A DNA stretch of 38,183 nucleotides, taken from a virus. Numbering within the stretch: position 1 is the stretch's first letter; each line of letters starts with the position of its first letter. Made by a program: the position numbers and the translations under genes. Location of the stretch: the IMG/VR virus record IMGVR_UViG_3300044623_000276, positions 1 through 38,183 of that record. One strand, given 5' to 3'. The notes beneath the pieces were generated by a model. That model had not been told where the DNA came from. It saw only the letters and a list, made by a program, of their open reading frames with translations, and did no database searches. Positions 30,114 through 38,095 of this stretch are shown in pieces.

Positions 30114-30342
30114 TGTCAAGTCCTTCTTCTCCGTGTGACACTAGATGTTTTGTCAGTCGGCTGTCAACCTTATCTACTTTTGTTTCAACACGGCTCACAC
30201 TACGGTAAATATGTTGCAACATTCCTGTGACAACAGCATGATCTGACTTGTTTTCTTTGCGGAACACACTAATTATTGTGACGATCACTCCACCGACTGC
30301 TGTTACTACAGCCGAAAGAATTAACGCCCAACCGCCATCCAT
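30058..30342 (-). CDS. Holin-like membrane protein, 94 aa
   Basis: It starts MDGGWALILSAVVTAVGGV: one membrane helix of about 20 residues (ALILSAVVTAVGGVIVTIIS), then a basic and charged cytoplasmic tail with a heptad-like region (SVSRVETKVDKVDSRL). It lies two bases after the stop of the M15-type peptidase, the usual place for a holin. The ATG at 30342 is preferred to 30399, which lies inside the peptidase gene. Single-span holin or spanin-like role is inferred from context. Confidence 0.7.
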   Translation of the reverse strand: MDGGWALILSAVVTAVGGVIVTIISVFRKENKSDHAVVTGMLQHIYRSVSRVETKVDKVDSRLTKHLVSHGEEGLDNGRKVDHTRVTADKKVSK

Positions 30343-30343
30343 G

Positions 30344-30898
30344 TCATACGGCCTTGTGCGTATCAACCCATGCTTGTACAGCAGGGGTAGGGCTATCACC
30401 GGTGACTAGTCGCAAATGCCACGGTTCGCTCGGTACAACTTCCCAAGAAAATCCGAAGTCTTTGACGTTCGCTATCAACCATTTGATTCGTGCCGGTTCG
30501 CCAGCGGAATGAACATCAACAGCCAAACCGAGATTATGGTTCGACTTCCCAGGAGTGGCGAGCATCGCCATACCTTTTCGTAGATACCAAGTTTTACCTT
30601 CAAACGTTTTCGTTGACGCACCAGGAATCGGATCAAGCCGGTACCGTTGCAGAAACCCTGCCTTCTGTGACTCGTATGTGCGATACAGGTCGCCGGAACT
30701 AGTCGGTTTAAGAAGCACACCATCCAATGTGGCTTTCGTGACCATAGCGTTCCATGCGTCAGCGGCCCGCCAATGCAGTTTGCCGCCACCTTTGATTGGG
30801 CGTAACAAGTTCTCAGGTAGTTTCCCTGGCTCAACACCTTTCAGGTCGGCTGGCATAACGATAGGGACAATGTAATCCCACGCAACTTTTTTTGGCAT
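30344..30898 (-). CDS. Endolysin: M15/VanY-type (LAS) peptidase
   Basis: A 184-residue enzyme. Zinc ligands and motifs of the LAS peptidases are seen: S-x-H-x-x-G-x-A-x-D (SNHNLGLAVD, H121 and D128) and the late E-P-W-H (E158, H161). It should cut the peptide cross-bridges or stem peptides of peptidoglycan. No signal peptide, so it needs a holin, and one candidate follows directly. The start ATG overlaps the stop of the DUF6321-like gene (TGATG). Confidence 0.87.
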   Translation of the reverse strand: MPKKVAWDYIVPIVMPADLKGVEPGKLPENLLRPIKGGGKLHWRAADAWNAMVTKATLDGVLLKPTSSGDLYRTYESQKAGFLQRYRLDPIPGASTKTFEGKTWYLRKGMAMLATPGKSNHNLGLAVDVHSAGEPARIKWLIANVKDFGFSWEVVPSEPWHLRLVTGDSPTPAVQAWVDTHKAV

Positions 30899-31152
30899 CA
30901 GCAATCCCACTTTCGTAACGCCAACGCTTTACGTGTCGGTCTACCTTTAGAGTCTTTCATAGGGCCTGGCATACCACCCATTCTTGCACAGAACGATTTG
31001 CGTCGAGCCGCAGCTTTAGGTGATCGTTTCGCTTGTGCAGCAGACACAGGTGGTTTGAGGGTGCCACCTTTGTAAGAGGCTCGACCTTTAGCGTTCAACC
31101 CACCGGTGGGGTCTTTGCCTTCTTTGCGTTGCCATGCCGCAGTTTTAGGCAT
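30898..31152 (-). CDS. DUF6321-like small basic protein, 84 aa
   Basis: A strongly basic protein with GGLNAKGRASYKGGTLKPPV, then RRKSFCARMGGMPGPMK and GRPTRKALALRKWDC at the very end. This exact order is the hallmark of a conserved phage family I know as DUF6321, often located near lysis or structural genes in podoviruses. High Lys/Arg content suggests nucleic-acid contact or packaging into virions. Function not established. Confidence 0.85.
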   Translation of the reverse strand: MPKTAAWQRKEGKDPTGGLNAKGRASYKGGTLKPPVSAAQAKRSPKAAARRKSFCARMGGMPGPMKDSKGRPTRKALALRKWDC

Positions 31153-31310
31153 TACTTCTTTTTCTTAGCCGCGTTCATGTTGTCAACAAGGTTCGGGTAT
31201 GGGCGACCAGCTTTCTTCGCTGACGCTTTCGCTGAAGCCTTTTGATTTTTGCTGAGTGGTGTAGATTTTTTCTTTGGGTTTTTTGTTTCCCAAACTGGTT
31301 TCTTTTTCAT
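31152..31310 (-). CDS. Lys-rich micro-protein, 52 aa
   Basis: Very basic: MKKKPVWETKNPKKKSTPLS, an Ala/Lys helix (QKASAKASAKKAG), then RPYPNLVDN and a KKKK end. The helix-plus-RPYPNLVDN pattern is familiar from short phage proteins encoded near structural genes. Overlaps (TAATG) at both ends. Possibly a nucleic-acid-binding virion component. Confidence 0.75.
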   Translation of the reverse strand: MKKKPVWETKNPKKKSTPLSKNQKASAKASAKKAGRPYPNLVDNMNAAKKKK

Positions 31311-31555
31311 TACTTCTTTTTGGCTTTGGTGCCGAACGCTGCCGAGATTTCTTCTGATGTGAGTTCGCCGTCTACTGATGCGGCGGCAAGTTTCTGTACA
31401 ACACCGAACAAGGCTGTCAGGCCTGCGACACCAGCGGATTTAACTACGTCGACTCCGAGGATTGCGCCACCTGTGATGATAGGTAGGGCTGATGCGATGA
31501 ACAGCGATACGAGGCGTTGTGTGAGGTCTAAAGTTTTGGCAATCATGGAGTTCAT
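31310..31555 (-). CDS. Holin-like small membrane protein, 81 aa
   Basis: It starts MNSMIAKTLDLTQRL followed by a membrane helix (VSLFIASALPIITGGAILGV) and a second moderately hydrophobic helix (SAGVAGLTALFGVV), with the C-terminus SEEISAAFGTKAKKK. Two-span topology and location just before the endolysin suggest a holin. A ribosome site AAAAGGAC precedes ATG 31555. A longer frame from 31684 is rejected because it reads through the neighbouring micro-protein. Confidence 0.72.
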   Translation of the reverse strand: MNSMIAKTLDLTQRLVSLFIASALPIITGGAILGVDVVKSAGVAGLTALFGVVQKLAAASVDGELTSEEISAAFGTKAKKK

Positions 31556-31719
31556 TCTGGGTCCTTTTGTGTTAGGGATATCAACGAGTGTAGCACTATG
31601 CCGATACCTGTAAGGAGTAAAGCTTGGCGTAACGTAGGCCCTGACAAGGTGATTAGAACCATGCCGGTACCTACCCAGGTCCAAGTGTTATCCCTCACGT
31701 AGTTGATGATGTGTTTCAT
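31552..31719 (-). CDS. Small membrane protein, 55 aa
   Basis: MKHIINYVRDNTWTWVGTGM begins the product; two hydrophobic helices follow (VGTGMVLITLSG and ALLLTGIGIVLHSLISL). ATGA overlap with the two-span protein downstream, and TAATG with the PA14 gene upstream. With its neighbour it could form a holin/antiholin pair, inferred from context. Confidence 0.68.
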   Translation of the reverse strand: MKHIINYVRDNTWTWVGTGMVLITLSGPTLRQALLLTGIGIVLHSLISLTQKDPE

Positions 31720-33311
31720 TATCTTCTGATCCTAGTAGGTGGTATTGCTGCGATGAGCGCACCTACAGCGACTAGGGTTCGGCGTTCACCGACGGGGATG
31801 TTTGAGCCTGTCGGTACATAGTTTTCGAATTGTGAACTGAAGATGTCAATAGTTTTTTCGAACGCTTCTTTGATTTCTGTTGGGGCTTCTTGGATGGCTT
31901 CGGTGAAGGCTTCTAGTTGGGTGTCGGATAGTTCTTCTACGACGATTTGTTCAAAGAGTTCTTCAGCCTGAGTTTCGGTGATGGCGGCTAGGACTTCTGG
32001 GCTTGACGCTATTTCGGTGGCTTGGTCTGAGGTGATGTCTGCGGCTAGGACTTGGGTGATGGCTTCAACAATTTGTTCAGGTGCGGCTTCGGTGAGGGTT
32101 TCTAGGATTTGTTCTACTTGTTTGTCGGTGACGGGTTCATCTTCGATGACTTCTTCTAATACTTCTGCTACTTGTTCGTCGGTTACAAGTTCGGGTAGGG
32201 TGATGGGTGATGAATCCTGTGCTTCTAATAGTGTTGTTTCTGATATATATTCCGGCAGCTCTATTGTGTCTATTGGCTGTTCTGTTTCGTCAAGAACAGG
32301 CCCATCTTCGTAGTCGGGAAAAAATGTCTCAAGAATGGTTGTCTGAACAGGCACAACAGGTTCTTCTACAGGACCGTCAGGATCGGTTATAAATGTTTCC
32401 GGTTCGGTTGTGTCAGGTAAAATCACTTCGTCTGGTTCGGTTATAAATGTTTGTGGTGCTGTGGTTTCGGGTAAGACAACTATGGTTTCGGGTACGGTTA
32501 TGGTGGTTACGGGTTGAATCTCGATGGTGGGAATAGCAATCGTTGTCTGAGGGGGAGTGTATGGTGCAGAAGTTGTGGTCGTTGTTTGAATTGGGATGGT
32601 CGTCGTTGACGTTGTTGTTGTCGTTTGCGTGGTTGTTGTTGCAAGAGTTGTTGAAGTCGTTGTGGTCGTTTCTTGTGGAAGGGTTGTTGTAGATGAAGTC
32701 GTGGTTGTGGTTGAAGTTGTTGTTGTTGTTTGGGGCAACGTGCTTGTGGTTGTCGTGGTCGTGGTTGTTGTTGTGGTGGTTGGGCTACTACTAGTAGTGA
32801 ACGCGGAGTCGGGGATCATTTCCCAGCCTTGACCGTTGATGTTCCAGGCGAGCATTATGCAGGTGCCGCCGCCATTTTCGTACATCCATAGTTCTAAGGG
32901 TTGGCTGCCTGCGTCTAGTTGTAGTGGACCTGATTCGGTTGCTGAACATCCTTGGTCATACCAGTTACCGAACGTGTTGCCGTCGATAGTTATTTCTCCG
33001 CCGTCATCTGATGCCAGCCAGAACTCAATCGTGTTGTGTTCAGGGATGTCTATGTAGCCTGTCATGTGGACCATGAACAGGTCGCCTGTGCAATCCTCGT
33101 ATGGTTCGCCATCGTAGCTGCGGTTGATGTTGTTCTCTGTCTCTGTACCGCAGACAGGGTATTCGGTGGTGGATTGGGTTGGTGGTATTTCGTCGATTGT
33201 GTAGTAGGTGGTTGCTAACCCTGGTGTTGGTTCAGCGTTGGCGGTTTGTGAAAAAACTGTAAACAGGATTGCTGGTAGCGGTATCAGCCACCTAGTTGAA
33301 CGGCGACCCAT
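31719..33311 (-). CDS. Secreted PA14-domain protein with Thr-rich linker
   Basis: A 530-residue exported protein. Signal peptide: MGRRSTRWLIPLPAILFTVF, cleavage likely after TANA (26). Residues ~30-170 look like a PA14 carbohydrate-binding domain (MTGYIDIPEHNTIEFWLASD, DGGEITIDG, PLELWMYENGGGTCIMLAW), with four cysteines. Residues ~172-275 are a mucin-like poly-Thr linker. Later parts are Pro/Glu-rich and then helical with repeated EEL/AITE units. The C-terminus has a hydrophobic stretch LVAVGALIAAIPP and ends RIRR, resembling a wall- or membrane-anchoring tail, though a strict LPxTG is absent. Start at 33311, after GAAGAAG, is preferred to 33332. Confidence 0.78.
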   Translation of the reverse strand: MGRRSTRWLIPLPAILFTVFSQTANAEPTPGLATTYYTIDEIPPTQSTTEYPVCGTETENNINRSYDGEPYEDCTGDLFMVHMTGYIDIPEHNTIEFWLASDDGGEITIDGNTFGNWYDQGCSATESGPLQLDAGSQPLELWMYENGGGTCIMLAWNINGQGWEMIPDSAFTTSSSPTTTTTTTTTTTTSTLPQTTTTTSTTTTTSSTTTLPQETTTTTSTTLATTTTQTTTTTSTTTIPIQTTTTTSAPYTPPQTTIAIPTIEIQPVTTITVPETIVVLPETTAPQTFITEPDEVILPDTTEPETFITDPDGPVEEPVVPVQTTILETFFPDYEDGPVLDETEQPIDTIELPEYISETTLLEAQDSSPITLPELVTDEQVAEVLEEVIEDEPVTDKQVEQILETLTEAAPEQIVEAITQVLAADITSDQATEIASSPEVLAAITETQAEELFEQIVVEELSDTQLEAFTEAIQEAPTEIKEAFEKTIDIFSSQFENYVPTGSNIPVGERRTLVAVGALIAAIPPTRIRR

Positions 33312-33643
33312 TTGAGTTCTTCTTCGTTCCATTGATAACGATTAGTAAATGAAACATCGTTTGGCATCGATGTTGGTGGTTGCCACTCGTGATCGCTGTC
33401 AAGAGTCCACGATGCATACGGCTGCGCAACAATAAACACATCAGCATCAGCGTTATAGGTGTAACCGATACCTGCGTATTGTTTGCGAATGTTCCCGTTG
33501 TATGAAGTGCGTTTGCAAACTTGCCCACGCAAGTTCCCGTACCAAGTTTCAGGGTCAAGACCTTCAATAAGTTCTGTTTCGTCAATGCCAACTATTACTT
33601 CGGTTACAACATTGTTTGCGTCTAAGAATGCGTAGTGTGCCAT
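33284..33643 (-). CDS. Conserved small tail-fibre-region protein, 119 aa
   Basis: It begins MAHYAFLDANNVVTEVIVG and has CKRTSYNGNIRKQYAGIGYTYN, VAQPYASWTLD and a WQPPTSMP segment. This layout is common in aquatic phages among tail-fibre genes (recognition from memory) and lacks an enzymatic motif. The ATG shares one base with the upstream TAA. The 3' end overlaps the signal peptide of the PA14 gene by 28 bp. Confidence 0.8.
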   Translation of the reverse strand: MAHYAFLDANNVVTEVIVGIDETELIEGLDPETWYGNLRGQVCKRTSYNGNIRKQYAGIGYTYNADADVFIVAQPYASWTLDSDHEWQPPTSMPNDVSFTNRYQWNEEELKWVAVQLGG

Positions 33644-34485
33644 TATGCCCAACTTATATTGCCTGTGCCAGCGGTAATTGTTGTAACTTTGTTTGTGCCG
33701 TCTGTTGCTGTTGTGCCTGTTAAACCTGCGCCAATAGTGATTGTGCCTGCCGCAGTCGGGTATCGAAGGATGACAACACCGCTTCCGCCTGGCTGACCAA
33801 TAATTTTGTCTGCATCTTGTGAACTGCCACCGCCACCGCCACCGCCTGTATTTGCTGTGCCTGCTATAGCAACTGAAATACCTGCTCTTGAACCTTTTCC
33901 GCCGCCGCCGTCACCGCCTAAACCTTCGTTGTTATCAGCACCGCCACCACCGCCACCTGAATAAAAAACACTTGAACCAGTTATAGAATTTGCTGTACCG
34001 TCGCCGCCGTAACCAGTTGCATCTGTTCCGCCTGCCTCGCTTGCGCCGCCGCCACCGCCGCCTTGAAATGGACTACTCGGATTTCCATTTGAACCTGCAA
34101 AACCTTGTGCAGGCGAAGTGCTTGGAGTGTTACCTGCGCCACCAGTATTGGGCGAAGCTGGACCACCGCCACCACCTGAACCGCCAGCACCGCCAACAAC
34201 AGCAGGAACTTCGCCACCACCACGACCACCACCCGCCGAAGTGTAAGCATTAAAAACAGAATTATTTCCAGCAACATTTCTTGCACCGCCAGCACCAACC
34301 GTACAAGTGTAATTCGTAGATAATGCTAATGTTTCATTTGTAAAATAACGATAACCACCTGCACCGCCGCCGCCGCCGTTGTTTGCCGCCGCCGCGCCAC
34401 TACCACCGCCGCCACCGCCCGCAATAATTAAGGTATCAACAATCAAAGGTATTCCCGCTGCACCCACGTTTGCAAGAATTTGCAT
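33643..34485 (-). CDS. Glycine-rich tail adhesin
   Basis: A 280-residue protein. After a short start (MQILANVGAAG, VDTLIIAGGGGGGSG) most of the chain is poly-Gly blocks of 5-8 residues separated by short variable loops, the arrangement of polyglycine-sandwich receptor-binding domains in phage adhesins. The C-terminal part (GVVILRYPTAAGTITIG, then a Thr-rich strand) resembles fibre trimerisation regions. The variable loops between Gly blocks likely contact the host surface. It follows a fibre gene and precedes the PA14 gene. Confidence 0.8.
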   Translation of the reverse strand: MQILANVGAAGIPLIVDTLIIAGGGGGGSGAAAANNGGGGGAGGYRYFTNETLALSTNYTCTVGAGGARNVAGNNSVFNAYTSAGGGRGGGEVPAVVGGAGGSGGGGGPASPNTGGAGNTPSTSPAQGFAGSNGNPSSPFQGGGGGGASEAGGTDATGYGGDGTANSITGSSVFYSGGGGGGADNNEGLGGDGGGGKGSRAGISVAIAGTANTGGGGGGGSSQDADKIIGQPGGSGVVILRYPTAAGTITIGAGLTGTTATDGTNKVTTITAGTGNISWA

Positions 34486-34488
34486 GGC

Positions 34489-35346
34489 TTACGCTGACAA
34501 ATTGCCGACAAGCACCCACTCGTCAGAAGCAATTTTTATACAAGTCGCGGCAGCATACTGACCTTTAAGTTTTAATTTAGTTCCTTCAGAACGAATCGTC
34601 ACACCCGAACCAGCAGCAACAGTCACCTGACCTGCACCGAGTTGCAACAAGTTCACTTGGTCGCCAATTTCAAACGCAACCGAAGAATTAGGCGGAATAG
34701 TCGTCGTAATTGCAGAAGCGTTTGATTGTGTCACCAACTTGTGTGCATCAGTTAACACTAAAGTATAGGTCGTACCCGTCTGAGCGTTCAAAGTAAGATT
34801 ATCAAGTTCAGCAGAACCAACAACACGGTCAGCCAACTTTGCTTGCGTAACAGCATCATCTTGAATTTTTACGGTAGTTACAGCATCAGTAGCGATGTTC
34901 GCCGCAACAATAGTCGCCCACGAAGCATCCGTACCATCCGACTTCAACACCGTACCCGAAGCACCCAAAGCAACACGGGCAACCGTAGGACCAGCACCCA
35001 TCGTCAACAAATCACCACGAGTAGTCATCGTCGACGCAAACAAATTAGCCTCATCAGCATCATCAGCCGTGAACACCGGATAGATCGTCGCACCCGAAGC
35101 ATGAACCGCAGCAGTCGTATCATCCTGCGCACGAGTCAAAGTCAAAGTAGAACCAGAGATCGTCGCCGAACATTTCTCCTCAGACGAAGTACCTGGATCA
35201 ATCACCACATAAAACGGCACACCAGCAGACGAAGGCCAACCTGTAGCCGCCGTCAAAGTTACCGAAGTATCACCAACACCGAGAGCGTTCGTCGTCGTAG
35301 TAGCCGCCGCCGCACCTTTGTACTGTCGTCTAGTTACTGCTGCCAT
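34489..35346 (-). CDS. Tail fibre protein
   Basis: A 285-residue protein. The start MAAVTRRQYKGAAAATTTTN leads to a domain with VGDTSVTLTAATGWP and a TRGDLLTMGAGPTVARVALG segment followed by a GTVLKSDGTDASW motif, frequent in phage tail fibres. The C-terminal part has two beta-rich segments (TLVLTDAHKLVTQ, VTVAAGSGVTIRSEG). A rigid trimeric fibre is likely. It lies three bases upstream of the Gly-rich adhesin, which may be its tip. Confidence 0.82.
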   Translation of the reverse strand: MAAVTRRQYKGAAAATTTTNALGVGDTSVTLTAATGWPSSAGVPFYVVIDPGTSSEEKCSATISGSTLTLTRAQDDTTAAVHASGATIYPVFTADDADEANLFASTMTTRGDLLTMGAGPTVARVALGASGTVLKSDGTDASWATIVAANIATDAVTTVKIQDDAVTQAKLADRVVGSAELDNLTLNAQTGTTYTLVLTDAHKLVTQSNASAITTTIPPNSSVAFEIGDQVNLLQLGAGQVTVAAGSGVTIRSEGTKLKLKGQYAAATCIKIASDEWVLVGNLSA

Positions 35347-35365
35347 AAGTCTCCTGAAGTATACA

Positions 35366-37204
35366 CTACGCTACTGATCGCATAATAACAGTAGCGGTTC
35401 CTTCCCAATCCCAACGGTTATGAACATTCGAGTCATCCAAAACCTCAAACTGGACATTCTCAACAATCACCGAAAAAGTCTCCTCGTTCTCCTGATAGGT
35501 GACAATACGGGGGGTGTCCACCAAATCGCGTAAAAACCGCATCTCGTTATCAACATCCTGGAAATACTCTCTGCCACGAATACTCAACTTGTGGTGCATA
35601 ATGAGTGGCACCGAAAAAATCTGTGAACGCAACGGTGCAGCATAAGCACGACCCATCCACCTAGTTACCTCAGGGCTAACCGTGTTACTGGTAGCCGACC
35701 TACCCAAAGTAAGTTTCACCTCAGCCTCAAACACTCTGTCCTCTAAACCGTTAATCGTTTTCTCTTTACCGCCAACCAAACTGAACGCCTGAAAATCGTG
35801 GTACGAACCACCATCAGTTTTAATAGACAAAGTTACAGACCCGTTCAAAGGTCGGCAACGCAAATCCCATTTCGGCACAAACTTCGCATCCGGTACACCC
35901 CAACGATAAATACCTGACTCCAAATATCCTGACGCAACAAGATCGGTTGCATGTTCAACATAGATACCTGAACCCACCACCACGAACACAGGCCGACTAT
36001 TGATCGTGTTCACCGAACTGACAGCACCTTGCGCTGTCACCATCAGATCAGAAGCATAAGCAGGCTGGTTAGTTGAAATGAACACACCCAAATCTAAACG
36101 ACCCAACCCTGTCGAAGTGCCATCAAAGTTAGTCCAGTTAAACCAAACAAACCTGCCTTCACCACTAAACGAAGTAACCGACGAACCAATCTGAATAAGT
36201 GGACCTGACACAAGGTTCCCGTTAGTGTCCGACGTAGCCACACGGATACCTTTCGTAGTGCCAATCAAAACAAAATCTAAATACGAATCCAAACCCGTGA
36301 TGATCTCACCGGCAGGTAACTCCAACGCAACAATCGGAGTATCCAACGATGTTGCATCAGCTTTAATAGTTGTTCGATAAACAAGCGACTGATTACCTGC
36401 AAACCCACCCATATAGATTTGGTTCTGACCGCCAGCGAAACCAACCCAACGAAACCCTGTGTTTGCGTGACTGAACAACGGTGAACCTGCGCCACCCGAA
36501 GAAGTGAAGTTATAGACATCGTTATCTTCCGAAGCCATTAAACGGCCTTTAACGTAACGCAAATTAACGAACGTGTCAGTACCCGAAATGTACGAAACGA
36601 ACGCATCGGAACTAGTAGTGACCTTATGGATACCGTGACTTGCGAACGCAACAAACACATTGAAACCGTCAGTCGCCATACCGCCAACGTTCCCAGCAGG
36701 TTCACTAGTGCAGTTCGTAAACGTAGAAAGATTCGTTGTATATTTAACATCGCCACCAGTACCCACATACAGTCGTGTACCAACAGTCAAAGCCTGCAAC
36801 GTCGCCGCACTATCAGCCAACACCTGTGTCGTATCCTTTAATAAAGTTGCTTCACCTTTGCTCCAAACATCAACACCTTTCGAAGTGTTAAACCTGAACG
36901 CTTCAGCGTCAGCAGTATCACCATAAACTTGACCGGCACCATAATGCCAAGACGATTGCGAACGTCGCCACAAACCTTGCGGGTTGATCGCAGACTCACC
37001 AGGTTCAGCTGACTGGTCAACCGAGTCACGGACACGCGCATCGTACTGACGTTGAAACGAGTTCGCTTTCAAATCAATCAGATACGGTCTACCGTTGATA
37101 GCGACAGGAAAAATGTTAGGTACAAGAGTTGTCGCACCGGTACCCGTGTAAAACGCAGGCGCAGGACTATAAGCGGTAGTAAAATCTACAAGATAGGCAG
37201 CCAT
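35366..37204 (-). CDS. Tail nozzle / tubular protein B-like beta-propeller
   Basis: A 612-residue protein rich in beta strands with repeated blades such as LYVGTGGDVKYTTN, IYMGGFAGNQSLVYR and FVLIGTTKGIRVATSD. These repeats mark a seven-bladed propeller typical of T7 gp12-like nozzle proteins. The C-terminus ends with RWDWEGTATVIM. It should form the distal tail tube and receive fibres. It follows the adaptor gene by three bases, the conserved gp11-gp12 order. Confidence 0.8.
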   Translation of the reverse strand: MAAYLVDFTTAYSPAPAFYTGTGATTLVPNIFPVAINGRPYLIDLKANSFQRQYDARVRDSVDQSAEPGESAINPQGLWRRSQSSWHYGAGQVYGDTADAEAFRFNTSKGVDVWSKGEATLLKDTTQVLADSAATLQALTVGTRLYVGTGGDVKYTTNLSTFTNCTSEPAGNVGGMATDGFNVFVAFASHGIHKVTTSSDAFVSYISGTDTFVNLRYVKGRLMASEDNDVYNFTSSGGAGSPLFSHANTGFRWVGFAGGQNQIYMGGFAGNQSLVYRTTIKADATSLDTPIVALELPAGEIITGLDSYLDFVLIGTTKGIRVATSDTNGNLVSGPLIQIGSSVTSFSGEGRFVWFNWTNFDGTSTGLGRLDLGVFISTNQPAYASDLMVTAQGAVSSVNTINSRPVFVVVGSGIYVEHATDLVASGYLESGIYRWGVPDAKFVPKWDLRCRPLNGSVTLSIKTDGGSYHDFQAFSLVGGKEKTINGLEDRVFEAEVKLTLGRSATSNTVSPEVTRWMGRAYAAPLRSQIFSVPLIMHHKLSIRGREYFQDVDNEMRFLRDLVDTPRIVTYQENEETFSVIVENVQFEVLDDSNVHNRWDWEGTATVIMRSVA

Positions 37205-37207
37205 CGG

Positions 37208-38092
37208 CTACTTCCTAAAAACTAGTGGATACTGCTGTTTAAGTCGTGCCGCTTCAGCGATGATACGTTCACGACGCAACCTTTGAATGTTCGTCAACGA
37301 ATCCCGTGTAGAACCAGCAGGCACCTCATCCGATCTACGAGTGTCACCTTGCGATTCAATAAAGTTCCGTTTAATTTCACGCCCGTTCATCATCCGCAAC
37401 AAAACACCCATCTCCAAAATGTCCTCACAAGATTGCGGCACGAAACACGCCGACTGCAAATCCGATGACTCACTAGAAGCACGAGTGAACTCACGTTTCG
37501 TAACAACCCGCAAAGAACCAGCCATAACCGGTTCATCAAAAACGATAGCGAAACCTGACGCAAAATCTGCTGTCGGCAAATTACGTTGCAACCTGACCTT
37601 ACGGATCACCGGATAGTCGTCAGCCAAATAACGCAACCTGACATCAATCAGGTCGATAATTCCCGTAGCTGAAGTCAAATTGATTTGACGGTCAGACCCG
37701 TTATAAGTAATGTCTTGTGCCACGACACGGAACAGGCCGTTCATTGTGGAACTCAGATCATCAATGTCAGAGTTCAAAGAATCCAACATTTGTTGACGTG
37801 GGAATCTTGGGTTTACTGTGGCGAGAACACCATTGGTGTGTGCTACTGCGGTAGTGCCGTCGTAGCCTCGTTGAACAGTCAAAGTTTTGGTTGCTGTGGA
37901 AGACTCCCACACATACATCAACTCTGATTCAATCTCAATAACTGAACCTTCACGGAACCCACCCAGATCGTAGGACAGCACAATAGAAGTGTCTGCCGAA
38001 GTAACCGTTGTCGCTAACTTGTTTCGTTCTTCAACGGTTCCCGATAAAAGTTGGCGACTGGCTCTAGTTAGTACCGCACCAGCAGTTGACAT
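37208..38092 (-). CDS. Tail adaptor / tubular protein A-like (gp11)
   Basis: A 294-residue protein with an N-terminal beta-rich domain (TSADTSIVLSYDLGGFREGSV, ELMYVWESSTATKTLTVQRGYDGT), a helix (RQQMLDSLNSDIDDL) and a C-terminal helical hairpin containing CEDILEMGVLLRMMNGRE followed by RLRRERIIAEAARL. The arrangement and the adjacent nozzle gene fit a portal-proximal adaptor. The ring would connect portal and nozzle. Confidence 0.75.
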   Translation of the reverse strand: MSTAGAVLTRASRQLLSGTVEERNKLATTVTSADTSIVLSYDLGGFREGSVIEIESELMYVWESSTATKTLTVQRGYDGTTAVAHTNGVLATVNPRFPRQQMLDSLNSDIDDLSSTMNGLFRVVAQDITYNGSDRQINLTSATGIIDLIDVRLRYLADDYPVIRKVRLQRNLPTADFASGFAIVFDEPVMAGSLRVVTKREFTRASSESSDLQSACFVPQSCEDILEMGVLLRMMNGREIKRNFIESQGDTRRSDEVPAGSTRDSLTNIQRLRRERIIAEAARLKQQYPLVFRK

Positions 38093-38095
38093 TTG

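Noticed and set aside
32596-32832. Plus-strand Val-rich frame of 78 aa
   Set aside because: Antisense of the poly-Thr linker of the PA14 gene; simple-sequence artefact.
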